From: Aspidapion aeneum
Lineage: Eukaryota; Arthropoda; Insecta; Coleoptera; Brentidae
Length of the DNA: 64,000 nt
Assembly: GCA_963576565.1 (NCBI GenBank)
Contig: OY755048.1
Location: 4,718,501-4,782,500 of the forward strand
Reading direction: 5' to 3'
Shown here: positions 61,790 to 64,000 of the stretch, in pieces
Position numbering within the stretch: position 1 is the stretch's first letter
Layout of the letters: every line of letters starts with the position of its first letter
The notes under the pieces: model-generated
Database searches by the model: none
What the model was told of the DNA's origin: nothing
Seen by the model: only the letters and a program-made list of their open reading frames with translations
Made by a program: the position numbers and the translations under genes

Positions 61790-64000
61790 CACTAATATTG
61801 TGTAGTATCATCGGAAACGCAAAGATATATAAATATTTTTGAAATCGGAGAAATTTTTTTTTTATCGAAAAAATTAGGATCACCATAACTTACACTACTA
61901 TTGTGTAGTATCATCTGAAACGCAAAGTACATAAAAATTTTTGAAATCGGAGCAATTTTTTTTTTTTCGAAAAAATTAGGATAACCATAGCTTACACTAA
62001 TATTGTGTAGTATCATCGGAAACGCAAAGATATATAAAAAATTTTGAAATCGGAGCAACTTTTTTTTTATCGAAAAAATTAGGATCACTATAGCTTACAC
62101 TACTATTGTGTAGTATCATCTGAAACGCAAAGATATATAAAAATTTTTGAAATCGGAGCAATTTTTTTTTTTTCGAAAAAATTAGGATAACCATAACTTA
62201 CACTACTATTGTGTAGTATCATCTGAAACGCAAAGATATATAAAAATTTTTGAAATCGGAGCAATTTTTTTTTTTTTCGAAAAAATTAGGATAACCATAG
62301 CTTACACTAATATTGTGTAGTATCATCTGAAACGCAAAGATATATAAAAAATTTTGAAATCGGAGCAATTTTTTTTTTTCGAAAAAATTAGTATAACCAT
62401 AACTTACACTACTATTGTGTAGTATCATCTGAAACGCAAAGATATATAAAAATTTTTGAAATCGGAGCAATTTTTTTTTTCGAAAAAATTAGGATATCCA
62501 TAGCTTACACTAATATTGTGTAGTATCATCGGAAACGCAAAGATATATAAAAATTTTTGAAATCGGAGCAACTTTTTTTTTATCGAAAAAATTAGGATCA
62601 CCATAACTTACACTACTATTGTGTAGTATCATCTGAAACGCAAAGATATATAAAAAATTTTGAAATCGGAGCAATTTTTTTTTTCGAAAAAATTAGGATA
62701 ACCATAACTTACACTACTATTGTGTAGTATCATCTGAAACGCAAAGATATATAAAAATTTTTGAAATCGGAGCAATTTTTTTTTTTTCGAAAAAATTAGG
62801 ATAACCATAACTTACACTACTATTGTGTAGTATCATCTGAAACGCAAAGATATATAAAAATTTTTGAAATCGGAGCAATTTTTTTTTTATCGAAAAAATT
62901 AGGGTCACCATAGCTTACACTAATATTGTGTAGTATCATCGGAAACGCAAAGATATATAAAAATTTTTGAAATCGGAGCAACTTTTTTTTTATCGAAAAA
63001 ATTAGGATCACCATAACTTACACTACTATTGTGTAGTATCATCTGAAACGCAAAGATATATAAAAATTTTTGAAATCGGAGCAATTTTTTTTTTCGAAAA
63101 AATTAGGATAACCATAGCTTACACTAATATTGTGTAGTATCATCGGAAACGCAAAGATATATAAATATTTTTGAAATCGGAGAAATTTTTTTTTTATCGA
63201 AAAAATTAGGATCACCATAACTTACACTACTATTGTGTAGTATCATCTGAAACGCAAAGTACATAAAAATTTTTGAAATCGGAGCAATTTTTTTTTTTTC
63301 GAAAAAATTAGGATAACCATAGCTTACACTAATATTGTGTAGTATCATCGGAAACGCAAAGATATATAAAAAATTTTGAAATCGGAGCAACTTTTTTTTT
63401 ATCGAAAAAATTAGGATCACTATAGCTTACACTACTATTGTGTAGTATCATCTGAAACGCAAAGATATATAAAAATTTTTGAAATCGGAGCAATTTTTTT
63501 TTTTTTCGAAAAAATTAGGATAACCATAACTTACACTACTATTGTGTAGTATCATCTGAAACGCAAAGATATATAAAAATTTTTGAAATCGGAGCAATTT
63601 TTTTTTTTTCGAAAAAATTAGGATAACCATAGCTTACACTAATATTGTGTAGTATCATCTGAAACGCAAAGATATATAAAAAATTTTGAAATCGGAGCAA
63701 TTTTTTTTTTTCGAAAAAATTAGGATAACCATAACTTACACTACTATTGTGTAGTATCATCTGAAACGCAAAGATATATAAAAATTTTTGAAATCGGAGC
63801 AATTTTTTTTTTCGAAAAAATTAGGATATCCATAGCTTACACTAATATTGTGTAGTATCATCGGAAACGCAAAGATATATAAAAATTTTTGAAATCGGAG
63901 CAACTTTTTTTTTATCGAAAAAATTAGGATCACCATAACTTACACTACTATTGTGTAGTATCATCTGAAACGCAAAGATATATAAAAAATTTTGAAATCG
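61790..64000 (+). repeat. 1332-bp (13-monomer) higher-order repeat, tandem
   Basis: TATAAATATTTTTG at ~61829 recurs at ~63161, CGCAAAGTACATAAA at 61921 recurs at 63253, and AGGATATCC at 62491 recurs at 63823. All three are 1332 bp apart, or 13 monomers. The second copy is cut by the window end. A related block with CGCAAAGTACATAAA lies at ~36,592. Confidence 0.85.

Larger units (their letters stand above)
13790..64000 (+). repeat. Satellite array, ~102-103-bp monomers, >50 kb, continues past the window end
   Basis: A monomer reads, in order: TTACACTAMTATTGTGTAG, TATCATCKGAAACGCAAAG, ATATATAAAAATTTTTG, AAATCGGAGCAA, a T-run of 8-12, TCGAAAAAATTAGG, ATMACCATARC (M, K and R mark the common alternatives). 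Length varies mainly by the T-run. Division of the span by 102.5 gives ~490 monomers; I did not count them. All stand in one orientation and no foreign insertion was seen. Two forms alternate: one with TAATATT, CGGAAACG and ATAACCATAGC, the other with TACTATT, CTGAAACG and ATCACCATAAC. When monomers are exactly 102 bp, the minus strand stays open over several units (repeating LLRFQKFLYIFAF and MILHN). I know no named satellite with this sequence. Confidence 0.97.

Noticed and set aside
13790..64000. Very many minus-strand reading frames of 60-200 codons with repeating LLRFQKFLYIFAF and MILHN peptides
   Set aside because: They arise because 102 bp equals 34 codons, so a stop-free monomer frame stays open over several units and breaks whenever a monomer is 103 bp. 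Most begin at non-ATG codons, they follow T-run length, and no initiation or gene context exists.
13790..64000. CRISPR array
   Set aside because: Units are nearly identical over their full length with no unique spacers, and the genome is eukaryotic with spliced genes.

Overview
This is a window of an AT-rich animal nuclear genome, most likely an insect. Spliced genes with short GT-AG introns, a porcupine gene, an arfaptin gene, tRNA-derived SINEs, MITEs with target-site duplications, a Penelope-like retroelement and a very large satellite all fit this. No bacterial or viral gene was seen. The species cannot be fixed from the sequence.

Layout. Positions 1-1780 hold a tandem array of ~400-bp units, each carrying a minus-strand tRNA-like SINE head. 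Positions 2564-3488 hold two minus-strand exons of arfaptin (a BAR-domain protein of the Golgi); its C-terminal exon lies left of the window. Positions 3490-7205 are the spacer between head-to-head genes and contain a 1076-bp hAT-like element (4747-5822) with a small palindromic repeat nested in it. Positions 7206-12386 hold six plus-strand exons of porcupine, the ER-membrane O-acyltransferase that lipidates Wnt proteins. All six exons join in consistent phase into ~333 codons, and the introns are full of MITEs. The last ~130 residues, which should carry the catalytic histidine, are not found in the window.

Positions ~12720-13765 hold a decayed Penelope-like element whose reverse transcriptase has an in-frame stop. 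From 13765 to the end of the window (>50 kb, not ended) there is an uninterrupted satellite of ~102-103-bp monomers, about 490 copies by simple division, all in one orientation except for a 25-bp inverted piece at the very start. The monomers fall into two subfamilies that often alternate as ~205-bp dimers. Rare shared variants show multi-kilobase blocks copied within the array: a clean 1332-bp repeat at the end, a 2128-bp repeat at 32-36 kb, and blocks of several kb repeated at spacings of ~7, 11, 16 and 27 kb. The many repetitive reading frames on the minus strand of this array are by-products of a 102-bp period (34 codons) and are not annotated as genes.

The satellite and its position directly behind an unfinished porcupine gene are the main points of interest. 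Either porcupine has a giant satellite-filled intron, or the array marks a rearrangement, gene truncation or assembly join.
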